64,000 nt of DNA from RPQJ01 sp963698735 (GCA_963698735.1 CAVOSA010000021.1:208385-272384); one strand, 5' to 3'; shown: positions 7,791 through 18,428, counted from the stretch's first letter. Numbers and translations are program-made. The notes: generated by a model not told the origin, from the sequence alone.

Positions 7791-8941
7791 CTAGAGATAG
7801 TTATCAGCGAAGTGCTTGAGACGTCTTAACCCCTCAGGCATCCATGTGCGACCATAGCTGATCCTGAAGTTGTTTCCAGGGTAGTTGAAAACCATCCCTG
7901 GCCATACCATCACATGTTCTCGTTTAGCGTATTCTTCCGTGAACTTCTCCACATTCATTCCTATTAACTCTGGGAAACCCACTGTGGCTCCCCTGGGTCG
8001 AACCCACCGAAAGTGGTCGCTATAGGTCTCGAAGAACTCGTCGAGGAGCGGAAGGTTATCGTCGATGATCCTGTGGCTTCGAGCTAGTATCTTATTTTTT
8101 TCTCTAAGCGCGATAGTTGCGAGGACTTCACTCGGAGCAGGTTTGCATGGAACGGCTAAACCGTTGAGATCCTTGATCTTCTGAAGAATTGTAGGCTCCT
8201 TGACGGCAACCCATCCAATTCTGAGGCCGGAGAGAGCGTAGGCCTTCGAAATTACGCCGATGCTTACACCGGAATCTTGAGCCTCCACCGCTGGAGGTAG
8301 GCGGTACTCGGGTTTATGCTCCAATAGGTGGTAGACCTCATCACCGATCAGGCTAACATTGTGTTCACTGCAGATTTCGATGAGTGTATTGTATGTAGAA
8401 TGATCAATTGTTGCACCTGTTGGATTGTGGGGAAAGTTTGTGACGAGAAACTTTGTATTGGCCGGAACGCTTTCCGGATCTTTTCCACATCGACGCGCCA
8501 ACCATCTGGTTCAAGCGGTACTAGAGTAACCTCAGCTCCTGCAAGGATCGCGAGTTGATAAAGGGCCTCATATGCGGGCCAAAGAACCACGATATGGTCG
8601 CCGGGTCGGAGCATAGCTGTGAAGAAGAGCCAGATCGCCTCATCCGCCCCTGCGAAAATAACAACTTGACTCGGATCAACACCTTTATAGAGATTAGCTA
8701 CCTCGCGTCTTAGTTTTATTCCGCCTGCGGTTTCGGTGTATTTCAGGACGAGGTTATCCCAATCCGCCCGTAGCTCATCGTCAGCGAGCTCCAGAAGCTC
8801 GCTCATCTTAAGGGGTTGAACATCAGACTCATGCATCGTCATATCGGTGTGTTTTCGCCACTCTAACATCTGGCTTTCAAGCCATAGTCTATGTGAGTTT
8901 CTCTCTTTACTCTGTATAACTGTAGGATTGATTGAGGTCAT
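7791..8941 (-). CDS. Class I/II PLP-dependent aminotransferase, broken by one frameshift
   Basis: Two overlapping frames make one about 383-residue aminotransferase. The N-terminal part (8348-8941) runs to DGWRVDVEKIRKAF and the C-terminal part (7791-8501) resumes with DPESVPANTKFLVTNFPHNPTGA. The fold-type I motifs are present: FPHNPTGAT, IGDEVYHLL (PLP-contacting Asp) and GVISKAYALSGLRIGW with the Schiff-base Lys. The frame change is near 8475. The class transfers amino groups between amino acids and 2-oxo acids; the exact substrate is not clear. One inserted or lost base explains the break, as in other genes of this segment. Confidence 0.82.
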
Positions 8942-9098
8942 ATCAGATTCTCTCGGTATACTCTAGCATCATCGTTTCCCGCATGTAAGCCTTGACAATT
9001 TATCTCGACGACGAATACATCGCAAAGGCGATGAATAAACCAGATAATAATTCAGATTGAACTTCGCTTTATGAACCATCTAACTTCTTAGATAAAAT
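8942..9098. other. Intergenic spacer
   Basis: AT-rich stretch between the RNA polymerase operon's end and the start of the aminotransferase gene. It should hold the aminotransferase promoter; I see no convincing RNA gene or conserved repeat in it. Confidence 0.4.
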
Positions 9099-9110
9099 TT
9101 AAAAAAATGT
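9099..9110 (-). terminator. Oligo-T tract after nusA
   Basis: On the minus strand a run of seven T (complement of A at 9101-9107) follows within ten bases of the nusA stop, preceding an AT-rich spacer. Archaeal RNA polymerase terminates at such oligo-T tracts. It marks a plausible end of the rpoB-rpoA-eL30-nusA transcript, which here is not followed by the uS12/uS7 genes seen downstream in many archaea. Confidence 0.5.
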
Positions 9111-9542
9111 TTAGTTGACGATCACATTCTCAAAGTCGAAATACCGCTTCGCCAAGAACCGGATCTTCTTAATGTTCTCTCCATTCTTGCCTATTGCGAT
9201 CCCCTTATCGTGAGGATCGATATTTACCATGGCGATCTTTCCCCCGCCAACCTTGTCAACCATACGGATATCCTTGACATTCGCGGGTTTCAAAGCGTTC
9301 CGGAGGAACTTGTCGGGGTCCTCAATGAATTCGAAGATCTCGACCTGCTTGTTCGTCAAGGCGCGGAACCGCTTGATCTTTTCCCCGCCTTTTCCCACAG
9401 CGAGGCCGATCTCTCCCTTCTTTACGGTGAAGATTATCGTCTCCTCCTCTATGATGCAGTCGACGATGGTTGCACCCGTCATGTTTTGGAGGAGTTGAAT
9501 AAACTTCATCTCATCCCCGGTTATCTTGACGTTGCTCAGCAT
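9111..9542 (-). CDS. nusA: NusA-like KH-domain transcription factor
   Basis: The 143-residue protein consists of two KH domains. The first has LAVGKGGEKIKR and the second IAIGKNGENIKKIRFLAKRY, both with the GxxG loop that contacts RNA. This is the short archaeal NusA, lacking the polymerase-binding N-terminal and S1 domains of bacterial NusA. It lies one base after eL30 and downstream of rpoA, its standard position in archaea, so it belongs to the polymerase operon. Role: RNA binding during transcription elongation/termination or ribosomal RNA processing; direct evidence for archaea is limited. Confidence 0.93.
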   Translation of the reverse strand: MLSNVKITGDEMKFIQLLQNMTGATIVDCIIEEETIIFTVKKGEIGLAVGKGGEKIKRFRALTNKQVEIFEFIEDPDKFLRNALKPANVKDIRMVDKVGGGKIAMVNIDPHDKGIAIGKNGENIKKIRFLAKRYFDFENVIVN

Positions 9543-9543
9543 C

Positions 9544-9846
9544 TTACTTTTTCACCAATTCCAGGATATGGCTATCTCCGGGTTCGATTAAAACGATCGC
9601 GGAGACCGGGAACGGCTTCCCGCAGAGCATCCCAAGGTCAACGCTGTCCTTAGTATGCTCCATAACCGGTACCTGGGAGAGCTTTCCGTAGTTCTCAATT
9701 ATCTGCCTTGCATCTGGGGGGCAGTTGTTGCTTATGATCGCCAACTTGGCTCGTCCTTTACGCAGTTCCCTCACAGTGGCTTTTGACCCTAACTGGGTTT
9801 TGCCTGTGGAGAGTGCGAGTCTCAGCTCATGATCTATGCTACTCAT
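9544..9846 (-). CDS. rpl30e: Ribosomal protein eL30
   Basis: About 100 residues: SIDHELRLALSTGKTQLGSK, GRAKLAIISNNCPPD, YGKLSQVPVMEH and LGMLCGKPFPVSAIVLIEPG are characteristic of eL30, an L7Ae-like RNA-binding fold. The start ATG at 9846 overlaps the rpoA stop (ATGAGTAG), a better choice than the upstream ATG at 9858. Gene order rpoA-eL30-nusA is conserved across archaea. Intact, ordinary length. Confidence 0.93.
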   Translation of the reverse strand: MSSIDHELRLALSTGKTQLGSKATVRELRKGRAKLAIISNNCPPDARQIIENYGKLSQVPVMEHTKDSVDLGMLCGKPFPVSAIVLIEPGDSHILELVKK

Positions 9847-12800
9847 CGCGTTTTCCACCCATTGTCATGAACAGCTCCACGCCCCCCGTTCCGAGGGGAA
9901 TAGACTGTCCTACGATGATGTTTTCGATCACACCTTTAAGGGGATCGATTTCACCGCGTATTGCAGCGGAGACGAGGTGCTGTATAGTGAGCTCGAAGGC
10001 TGCCCGAGCCAACACACTGCTCTTCTCACCGCTGATGCCGTGACGACCGATCTGCTGAACCTCACCCATCTTCGTCATTATGTCGCTGACGAGCATAACG
10101 TGGCGAATATCGACGTCTAGACCCTGCTCCTCAAGAACGATATGCGCCTCCCTGATGAGAGCGTTGCGGGCTGCCTCGATGCCGAGGATCTCAGCGATCT
10201 CATGGATGTTGTTTGTGGTGATTGATAGAGGGTCGATTCCATCGATCTTTATGACTTCCTCGAGGTTGCTGCCATCAGTCCTTATGATCCATTCGCCTTC
10301 AGACTGTACAGTGAGAACGCGTTTGATCTCGGGGATTCCTCTGATCCTCACGCTTGTAATTGCATGTGTTAGGATGTCGGGGTCTCCACTCTTCTCATCA
10401 TCGAGGCTGATAAGGTAGGTCATCTCGCCCTCTTTCTCGAATTTGAAGGGAATGGTGTTCTCTACTTCCTCGATTGAGACGCCTAGAGTAGTCATCTTCT
10501 CCGGATCAATGGTGACGCGTAGTTTATTGGAGTTGTAGTCGGCGTTGACTTCGCTAACGACGTCGTCGATGGTTGTGTAAGTGAGCTTCTGAGCGACTTC
10601 TCGGGCGAACTTTTCGCTCTTCTTATGCTTCGCCTCGAGGTGAATCTCCATGACAGGTGTTGATGGTTGTCTGCGCGCATCGACAATCTCTATTAGACGC
10701 GGTAATCCGAGGGTTACGTTCTGCTCTGCGACACCTGCGTAGTGGAAAGTACGTAGCGTCATCTGCGTGCCTGGTTCACCGATACTCTGGGCTGCTAGGA
10801 TGCCAACAGCTTCACCGGGCTCGACGAGGCTGAAGTCATAGTTCTTGTCTGCTGCGGAGCTACCTCGTCAACCGACTTCTTTGAGACCCCACTCGCGTTA
10901 AGCCGATCCTCGAGTTCATTGCGTAGGCTTAACGGGAACTCTGTGAGCTTATCCACTCGTTTCTTAATAAAGTCAGGGGACGCAACTGAGCCAGGCTTAT
11001 CAGTGATCTTGGCACGGTCGATGAGTTGCTCAACGTTAACCGCTTTTCCATGGTCGCTCTTCGCCGGGTCGATACCGTCTTCACCGTACTTGAACTGTAT
11101 GATGTCTCCGAGACTGTTTCGGACGGTTCCGTCGTACTCTACACGGAGGTGCTCCAGAGCGTTGATCAAGCGACGCTGCATGTAACCACTCTGCTGAGTA
11201 CGCACAGCAGTATCTACCAGGCCTTCGCGGCCACCCATACTGTGGAAGAAGTACTCAATTGGACTGAGCCCATCCCGGTAGCAGTTATAGACGAATCCAC
11301 GTGCTGCAGGCTTAGGGTCATTATCCTTAAAGTGGGCTAGAGTCCGGTTCTCGTATCCTCTCAGAATACGCTTACCACGAATTGACTGCTGCCCTACGCT
11401 GCCCATCATCTGACCGATGTTGAGGCTGCTGCCTCGGGCTCCGCTCTTCGTCATAATGATACCGCTGTTGGTCATTCCGAGCCCTTGCTCAACTGTTTCA
11501 CCCGCTTTATCACGGGCGTTGATAGCTCATTCATGACCTTGAGCTCGAAGGTTTCCTCCATGCTGCGCCCTGGAAGACGCTCAAGTTTTTTGGTGTTGTA
11601 TTGATCGATGAGGTTCTCGACGTTGCGCTCCATCTTCCGCATCGTGTTGCTGATGGTGTTATGCTCCTTCTCAGCGAGGTTTAGCTCATCTACGCTGTAG
11701 CTGAATCCTCGAAGGCTGAGGAAGGCGATGACCATCTTTGTGATGCCGTTAAGGAAGTCGTGTCCGACGTCTGTTCCGTAGTCTTTGATTATGCGGTGGA
11801 ATATAGTTTCTGCGCGCTCTGCTCCGATGCTGTTCTTGTCAATGACTCCCGTGAGGAGCTCTCCTCCCTGAATCATAACGTATGAGTCGTATTTGCAGAG
11901 CTCTTTATCGCATGTGGGGCAGTGGCGGCATACGTTGGCGCGGCTGACGAAGTTGAAGTCTTTCGGGAGGTAGAGGCTGAAGATCTGTTTACCGGTCCAC
12001 TGCTTCAAGGGATTCTTGACGGTTGGCTCAGGTAGTTTACCTGTGTAGCCGGTGGCTGAGAGGAGTTTACCGACCTCGTGTCCGTATAGAAGTGTCTCCT
12101 TTCGGGTGAAGAGGTAGGCTCCGCTGATGAAGTCTTTCGTGGCACCGATGATGGGTGCGCCGTAGCGGGGTGATAGAATCTGGTCCTGTACTCGCATTAA
12201 GAGCTTTGACTCGGTCTGGGCTTCTTTGCTTTGAGGAATGTGGAGGTTCATCTCGTCTCCATCGAAATCCGCGTTATACGGTGGACAGACGGCGATATGC
12301 ATCCGGAATGTCCGGTAGGGGAGCACTCGTGACTTTGTGGGCCATGATGCTCATTCTGTGAAGAGAGGGCTGCCTGTTGAATAGGGCGATGTCTCCATCC
12401 TTAAGGTGGCGCTCCACGATGAAACCAGGCTCTAGAGTGGTCGCGATACCGCTTCTATCCGCTACGAACTCTAGACGGATCCTCTTCTGGTCTGGGCGAA
12501 TAATGTAGAGAGCGCCTGGATGCCTGTACGGGCCATTCAATACGAATCGTTTCATCTCCTCGATGTTTAGGGGTGTCACGACGTCTGGTACCGTGAGGCG
12601 CACTGCTACATGAATTGGAATACCGACCTCGTTTATGTCGAGGTTCGGGTCGGGGCTGATTACTGTGCGTGCAGAGTAGTCTACACGTTTACCTGAGAGG
12701 TTACCGCGGAACCGACCTTCTTTTCCTTTGAGTCGCTGGGCGAGGCTCTTGAGGGTACGTCCACTGCGGTGGCGTGCTGGTGGGATGCCTGAGACTTCGT

Positions 12801-13708
12801 TGTTGAAGAATGTGGTGACATGGTATTGGAGGAGCTCGGAGAGGTCCTCGATGATGAGTGTAGGAGCACCTGCGTCGATGTTTTCTCTGAGTCGCTGATT
12901 GATCCTGATTATGTCAACAAGCTTGTGGGTGAGGTCGTCTTCAGCGCGGATGCCAGACTCGAGGATGATGCTCGGTCTAACATCTACTGGAGGAACTGGC
13001 AGAACCTGAAGAACCATCCACTCGGGGCGGGCTACCTCTGGCTCGAAGTCGAGAAGCCTAAGGTCATCGTCGGGTACACGCTCAAACCACTCTCGGATCA
13101 TGTTGGCGGTGAGCCTGCTTGACGCCTCCTCTCCCTCGACGGATGATGCGTCAGCTTCCAACCTCTACCTCTTCAGCGTCGTCCGCTGATTCGGATTCGT
13201 AGAATGTGGTGGGTTTAGCAAACTTGACGTTTGTCTGCATCATTTGGCAGTGAGGGCACGCTTTACCGCGTTTGTACTTCTTCGCTACTTTGAGGATGTC
13301 GTTGATGGTGTCGTCGCTGACTTTTCCGTAGAGCTTGAGGTCTCCTTGGCGTCTCTGAATGAAGGATTGGATGCTTTCGCGTCCCTCTTCGGGGAGGAGT
13401 AGTCGTCCGCAGCCTCGGCATGTGGCTGTGAGGAGTCTGTATATCTGTTTGGCGAATTCTACGTGGATTACGGGTACTGCGAGTTCTATGTGGCCGAAGT
13501 GGCCTGGGCAGTTGAGGGCGATGTTACCGCATGTTGCGCATCTCTGGCGGGGTTCTAGGGTTCCGAGGCGGTGGTCCATTAAGCCTCCAGCGATTGGGGC
13601 GCCGTCTTCATCGTATGTGTCTGAGGTTTGGATCTCTACCGCAGAGAGCTTTCTTACCTCATCTGGGGGGAGGAGACCGAACTTTATGCTGTCAATGACT
13701 TTGCTCAT
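9839..13708 (-). CDS. rpoA: DNA-directed RNA polymerase subunit A (A' and A'' apparently continuous), broken by four indels
   Basis: The gene starts at ATG 13708 directly after the rpoB stop. Fragments 13151-13708 (zinc-binding clamp, CATCGNIALNCPGHFGH), 12274-13161 (SGKRVDYSARTVISPDPNL), 11472-12326 (catalytic NADFDGDEMNLH) and 10795-11475 (MTNSGIIMTKSGARGS, QFKYGEDGIDP) cover A'. The last also runs on without stop into the A''-type N-terminus (SLRNELEDRLNASG, SKKSVDEVA); after a one-base slip near 10855 the frame continues DFSLVEPGEAVGILAAQSIGE into 9839-10762. Frame breaks lie near 13155, 12325, 11515 and 10855. No stop or start separates A' from A'', so the subunit is probably undivided (about 1,290 residues), unlike the split genes of Crenarchaeota and most Euryarchaeota. 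Confidence 0.9.
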
Positions 13709-16700
13709 TTACTCAACCTCTTTGGTTAGCTGCAGGCTTGGAGATAGGCAGAGGCTCTGCATCTCCTGTAGCAGCAATTTGAAAGCGTAACTGATGGTAA
13801 CGGGCTCAATCTGGCCTTTGCCCTCGCAGATGGGGCATATGTATTTGCGCTGACGCTGATCGAAGTATGCTTGTTTACCACACTTTTCACAGACGTAGAT
13901 GCTGTAAGCGTCGGACTCGTCGAGGAGACGGTCCTTCAGTAGCATGGCTGCTCCGTGCCCTACTAGGCAGTCGCGCTCCATCTCTCCAAAACGTAGTCCA
14001 CCACCTCTGGCGCGGCCTTCAGTGGGTTGACGCGTTAGCATCTGAACCTGTCCGCGGGCTCTAGCGTGGATCTTATCCACGACCATGTGGTGTAGTTTCT
14101 GGTAGAAAACGACGCCTACGAATACCTCGGTCTCAAACATATGACCGCTATTTCCATCGTACATAATCTCCCGGCCACCTGGATGAAGCCCCAGGCTTGT
14201 AAGGATCTCAGTAAGAGACTTTGCATCCTCGTTATCGAATGGTGTGCCGTCAACTGGGGTTCCTCGGGCTGCAGCAGTCTTTCCGGCGAGACTCTCCATG
14301 AACTGACCAACAGTCATACGACTGGGGAAAGCATGGGGGTTAATCATGATGTCTGGAATGATCCCGTTAACGCTGAAGGGCATATCCTCCTGAGGAATGA
14401 GCATACCGATGACACCCTTCTGGCCGTGGCGACTGACGAATTTGTCTCCCAGTTCTGGGATCCTGTTGCTGCGGACCTTGATTTTGATTAGATGGCTACC
14501 CTCGATATCCTTTGTGATGAATATGCTGTCTACGGTACCTTCCTCTGTTGGGCGGACACCGACGCTGGTGTCTCGCATCTGGGGGCCCCGGATCTCGAGG
14601 CCACCGTACTCCTCCATGAATCTTGGGGGGGATGGTTCGGCCAAGAAGGATGTCTCCTCCCTTAACTTCCGCTTCGTTAGCGATGATGCCGTCTGGCTCA
14701 AGCATTCTATATGATTCAGCGCCGTGGTAACCGCGGATACCTTCTTCTGGGATTGTGAGTCGATCCTTATTTCCGCCGAGGTACTGTTTGCACTCTGCTT
14801 TATAGATGCGGTAGAAGCTGCTGTGGCCAAGGCCACGCTCTACAGCACCTTTGTTGAATATTATTGCGTCCTCCATGTTGTAGCCGTTGCTGCTCAATAC
14901 CGCTACGATGAAGTTCTGGCCGCTGGGGCGTTTTTCGAAGCCGATTATCTCCATGGGTTTCGTGTATACTAGCGGGTTTCTGAGGGTAATGCAGGAGGTG
15001 TCCACGTGTGTCGGTGCGGTCGCGGTAGTTGAGAGCATAAATTCCGGGGGACTGCTTCGCCATCGCTGCTTGGTAAGTGTTACGAGGTGACTGATTGTGC
15101 TCTGGGTATGGTGTGATGCTTGCGGCTACTCCTAGGATTGTGAAGGGGCAAATCTCCATGTGTGTATGTTCTAGGGTTAGTTGATCCTGGTTGATTGCGA
15201 TGTAGGCGTTCTCCTCTTCCTCAGCATCGATGTATTCGATGATACCTTCGCGGATGAGGTCGCTCCACTGCCACCTACCCTCTCTGAGGTTTCGTGCATG
15301 GCGCTGTTTAAGGAGGCTCTTTCCTTCCTGAATCACGATAAGTGGGCGTCTGATACGGCCTTCATCAGAGTTTACGTAGATCTCGTTTCCCGATGCAGTA
15401 GTAGCAGATGTTAACCTCTGTTGATACCTCAGCTTTTCGACGCATCTCACGGAATTTTTGAACTAATTCTTCAGGGGTGGTTGTGTAGCCGAGTAAGTAT
15501 CCTTCTACGAATATTTTTGCGCCTTCATGGCGGAGGACCTCGTCAGCGTCTTTCGCTTTGATGACACCCATGAACTCGAGCGTCCGCTTCACTTTCTCTA
15601 CGTCGGTTCCGACGCTTACGCTGCTTGTGAGAGCTAGGTTCTTAACTAGTCCACAGTTTGCGCCTTCAGGTGTCTCGTTAGGGCATAGTCTCCCCCAGTG
15701 AGTGCTGTGAAGGTCACGTGCCTCAAAGTTGGGCTGGCTTCTGCTTAGTGGAGACTGGAGTCTGCGAAGGTGGCTGAGAGTGCTAAGTGTGTTTGTTCGG
15801 TCTAGTAGCTGTGTCATGCCTACGCGCCCGCGCCTCCAGTTACCGGTGGCGAGGGCATGCTGGATTCGACTTGTTATGATACCTGGGCGGATTGCTGCGC
15901 TGATGAGTACGCCTTTGCGTCGGCTGCTCATCCGGCGGAACTGGTACCGCATGTCTCGGTAAAGACTCCAGAAGGCACTTCGGAAGAGCTCTGCGAGAAG
16001 AGGTCCGGTGAGCTTGATGCGTTTGTTCTTCAGATGGTCCTTGTCGTCTTCTTTACGTGTCTTTAATTTGAGTTCAATGATACGGCTCGCCATTTCACCG
16101 AGGAATATGGCTTTATCCATCCGCTCAGTCGGCTCCGCGGCCGATGTGGGGTAGGAGGTTGCGATCCAGGATCGCTTCAGCGCGTTTCACTCGGAACTCT
16201 TTAACCTGTCCGAAAGCAACGCGGTTACCAATGTAGAGGACTGCGTCTTCTCTGCTGTGTATGCTTGCACTCTCACGGAAGCTGGGTTCGAGCTCAGTGA
16301 TAGTCTCTGAGGCTAGGCTAACCATTTCCGCGATCTGTCGATCTGTTTCAACGCCAAGGGCGCGCATGAGGACGACAAAAGGTACAGGGACAGGTACACC
16401 AGGGATGGTGATACTCATTTCGCCTTTTGCTTTGAGGTTGGCCTCGATCCTTGCGCGGAAACCTACAGTTGTGCTGAAAACTTTGCCGCGGAAAACAGGG
16501 TTTGTACCCCTGTCGTCTATCTCCACTAGAACACGGTTGGGAGCAAGGTCCTCAAGACTGACAATTACACGCTCAGAACCATTGATGATGAAGTACCCAC
16601 CTACCTCCTCAGGGTCTTCACCTAAGGCCATCAGCTCCTGCGGTGTGTGTCGGCTAAGCAGGCAGAGCTTACTCTTGACCATGATAGGAAGGTCACCGAT

Positions 16701-17057
16701 GTTGACCTTCTCATAAGTCTCTCGACCCTCGTCATTGAGCATGATTTCAAGGTAAAGCGGGGCGCTATAGGTTAGGTTCCGTATCCGGGCTTCCCGAGGA
16801 TAGACCTCTCGTACAGTGCCATCAACCTCAACAACGCGTGGATCACCTACTTCGATGCTCCCGAACTTTATCTCGTAAGAGTGGTTAGGCACCTCGATGG
16901 TTATTCCACCGATCTCATCGATGATCTGCTGCAACGTTTTATCTACAAAATCGTTGTAGCTCTCGAGGTGTTGCTTCACGAGCCCTTCCTCGGCGAAGAA
17001 GCTCTTCATTAAATCCCAGTTTTCCTCTTTCGCAAGAAGCATACTATCAAACCTCAT
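13709..17057 (-). CDS. rpoB: DNA-directed RNA polymerase subunit B (undivided), broken by four indels
   Basis: One about 1,116-residue subunit from ATG 17057 to TAA 13709, read through five frame pieces: 16125-17057 (protrusion/lobe, GGYFIINGSERVIVSLEDLA), 15365-16120 (THWGRLCPNETPEGANCGLV), 14800-15450, 14496-15038 (LSSNGYNMEDAIIFNKGAVE) and 13709-14836 (KFVSRHGQKGVIGMLIPQED, GRARGGGLRFGEMERDC and the C-terminal zinc ribbon CEKCGKQA...CPICEG). Breaks are near 16135, 15388, 14976 and 14628; the last is a run of seven G where six restores the frame. RpoB forms the polymerase active-site cleft with RpoA. No stop/start separates B'' from B', so the gene is undivided as in TACK archaea. rpoH is not directly upstream. 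Confidence 0.93.
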
Positions 17058-17323
17058 TTAATTCTATACTGCTTTGGGTATGGTCTGGATGATGTCTGCC
17101 TGTGTCAAAGCAAAAATCTACTGTCCCCAGTCTTACCACCTAGAATCCGCCATAACCCTCCGCAGAGGCTACCACTTGTGCAGTCTACTATCTATTAAAT
17201 ATATCCCAAAATTACCCACTTTTTATAATCAAAAACCTTACCAAATCATGATCTTTCATCCTTTCCTTGAAGACCATAAAATTCGGTATTTACAAAACCA
17301 ATTTTTTTCTGAGAATGATTTAT
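17058..17323. other. Spacer upstream of rpoB
   Basis: AT-rich region between rpoB and tRNA-Leu. Minus-strand TATA-like stretches occur around 17193-17202 and 17221-17227 and may drive the polymerase operon. I find no frame resembling RpoH (subunit H), whose gene usually lies immediately before rpoB in archaea. Confidence 0.4.
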
Positions 17324-17432
17324 TGGTGCGGGGAGGGGGACTTGAACCCCCGAAAGCCTGAGCTACGGGATTTCTTACCTGAGACTGCTTGATCTTAAGT
17401 CCCGCCCCTTTGCCTGTCTCGGGTATCCCCGC
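17324..17432 (-). tRNA. tRNA-Leu (UAA) with an intron of about 22 bases at position 37/38
   Basis: On the minus strand the acceptor stem GCGGGGA pairs with TCCCCGC, followed by discriminator A and an encoded CCA (17324-17326). The D-arm has CCCGAG...CAAAGGG, and the long variable arm (AGCTCAGGCT) plus T-arm GGGGG-TTCAAGT-CCCCC are typical of Leu. The anticodon arm reads CGGGACTTAAG, then about 22 extra bases, then ATCCCG. Removing these extra bases restores the stem CGGGA/TCCCG and loop CTTAAGA with anticodon UAA. The insert is at the canonical archaeal intron position cleaved by the splicing endonuclease. Confidence 0.9.
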
Positions 17433-17455
17433 CCACAATACGAACTGCGGAATCT

Positions 17456-17465
17456 AATTTTAAAG
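17456..17465 (-). promoter_or_regulatory. TATA-like box for tRNA-Leu
   Basis: Minus-strand CTTTAAAATT lies 24 to 33 bases upstream of the tRNA 5' end, the usual distance for an archaeal TATA box bound by TBP. Confidence 0.5.
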
Positions 17466-17519
17466 TTTTCATTAAACAGAAAACAGTTAATGCTTTCTAT
17501 TTTGGATGAATTAAAAATC

Positions 17520-17702
17520 TTATATTAAGCGGTGGGTTCTCTGAAGATCCTTCCGCATCCAATTATAGTGTCGGAGCTTCGATGTCACTCCGTAGCCGCA
17601 GGCGGCGCATGTGGCTAGTCTGACATGATAGCTTCGGCGACCACAACGTCTACACCTGATGTGAATTCTTTTTCCTGTATGTAAAGCATGCTTAGTTGGC
17701 AT
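17520..17702 (-). CDS. rpl37e: Ribosomal protein eL37
   Basis: The 60-residue protein contains HIRCRRCGRRSYHVRLATCAACGYG, a CxxC-x14-CxxC zinc ribbon, then SKLRHYNWMRKDLQRTHRL, the signature end of eL37. It is an archaeal/eukaryotic large-subunit ribosomal protein. It follows the Sm-like gene by 11 bases on the same strand; the lsm-eL37 pair is widespread in archaea. (Residue runs are kept short: first Cys pair RCRRCG, second CAACGYG.). Confidence 0.93.
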   Translation of the reverse strand: MPTKHALHTGKRIHIRCRRCGRRSYHVRLATCAACGYGVTSKLRHYNWMRKDLQRTHRLI

Positions 17703-17713
17703 TCTTAATTACC

Positions 17714-17944
17714 TCAGTCTTCCGGGGGCGGAGAGATCATTATGACGTTGTCTCCCCTAAGAACGATGGTACCTATGGTTTCCGCTTTTAAGGGGTCGCT
17801 GACGTTTTCGGCATCCTTGAGAACGAGGTTGACGTGCTGGTCGAATCCCTCGAGGGTCCCTCTGAGCGTTTTGCCGCCGCGGACCTTTATGAGGACTGTT
17901 TTTCCGAGGCTTCGCTCAAGGACTTTCTCAATCATCTCAGCCAA
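17714..17944 (-). CDS. Sm-like RNA-binding protein (SmAP / LSm)
   Basis: The 76-residue product has the two Sm motifs: LIKVRGGKTLRGTLEGFDQH with VNLVLKDAENV (Sm1) and GTIVLRGDNVIMIS (Sm2). Archaeal Sm-like proteins form heptameric rings that bind U-rich RNA. Length is the usual size of a single Sm domain. The gene precedes eL37 in a two-gene unit. An internal ATG four codons in is an alternative start. Confidence 0.93.
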   Translation of the reverse strand: MAEMIEKVLERSLGKTVLIKVRGGKTLRGTLEGFDQHVNLVLKDAENVSDPLKAETIGTIVLRGDNVIMISPPPED

Positions 17945-18025
17945 TCTTTGTCTCTCCGTGGAGTTTTCCCGTTAGGGCTCTACCTGAAATGGCGAGTTTA
18001 CCTATTAAACCTTACCCATAAAGGA

Positions 18026-18382
18026 TTAGAATGAGATCGTTCGGTCGCTCTCCTTGATCCAGTTTGCTAGGATCATCATGGTCCCGCGTTGAACTCCTTC
18101 AACAAGCTCGGTGTCGGCGATACCTCTCGCCTTCATACAAGTCCCACATGTTTTCACCTCAACACCTTTAGTAATGAGGTCTGTGAGCATCTTCTCTAAA
18201 TTATAGTAACCTTCAGGAAGGTTTTGCCCTTTCTTCGCCACTGCGACGCTGTCACCCATAAGGAAAACTCGGACCTGCATGTTAATCTCGGAGGAACGGG
18301 ACGCGTTTGCGAGGCGAAGTGCGTTCCAAGCTTTTTCTGTACCGTAAGGAGCATCATTTACGATAATTAATAAGTTTACCAT
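18026..18382 (-). CDS. DsrE-family protein
   Basis: The 118-residue protein matches DsrE/DsrF-like proteins: LLIIVNDAPYGTEKAWNALRLA at the N-terminus, VRVFLMGDSVAVAKKGQ in the middle, and GVEVKTCGTCMKARGI near the end with a CxxC pair placed where sulfur-relay members have their active cysteine. Such proteins carry persulfide sulfur in TusBCD/DsrEFH complexes, but many archaeal homologues stand alone and are of unknown role. No dsr or tus genes are nearby. Confidence 0.85.
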   Translation of the reverse strand: MVNLLIIVNDAPYGTEKAWNALRLANASRSSEINMQVRVFLMGDSVAVAKKGQNLPEGYYNLEKMLTDLITKGVEVKTCGTCMKARGIADTELVEGVQRGTMMILANWIKESDRTISF

Positions 18383-18428
18383 GAATTCTTCGAGTAATAA
18401 TTGTAGTTTAAAGGGTTAAAAACGTAAC

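Noticed and set aside
9839..17057. Inteins or programmed frameshifting as cause of the broken rpoA/rpoB
   Set aside because: No intein-like inserts (no HINT or endonuclease motifs) are present; the breaks are single-base and mostly in short homopolymers.
17074..17361. A plus-strand open frame of 95 codons upstream of rpoB
   Set aside because: It runs into the tRNA-Leu gene on the opposite strand, has no recognisable motif, and its codons follow no bias; treated as chance.
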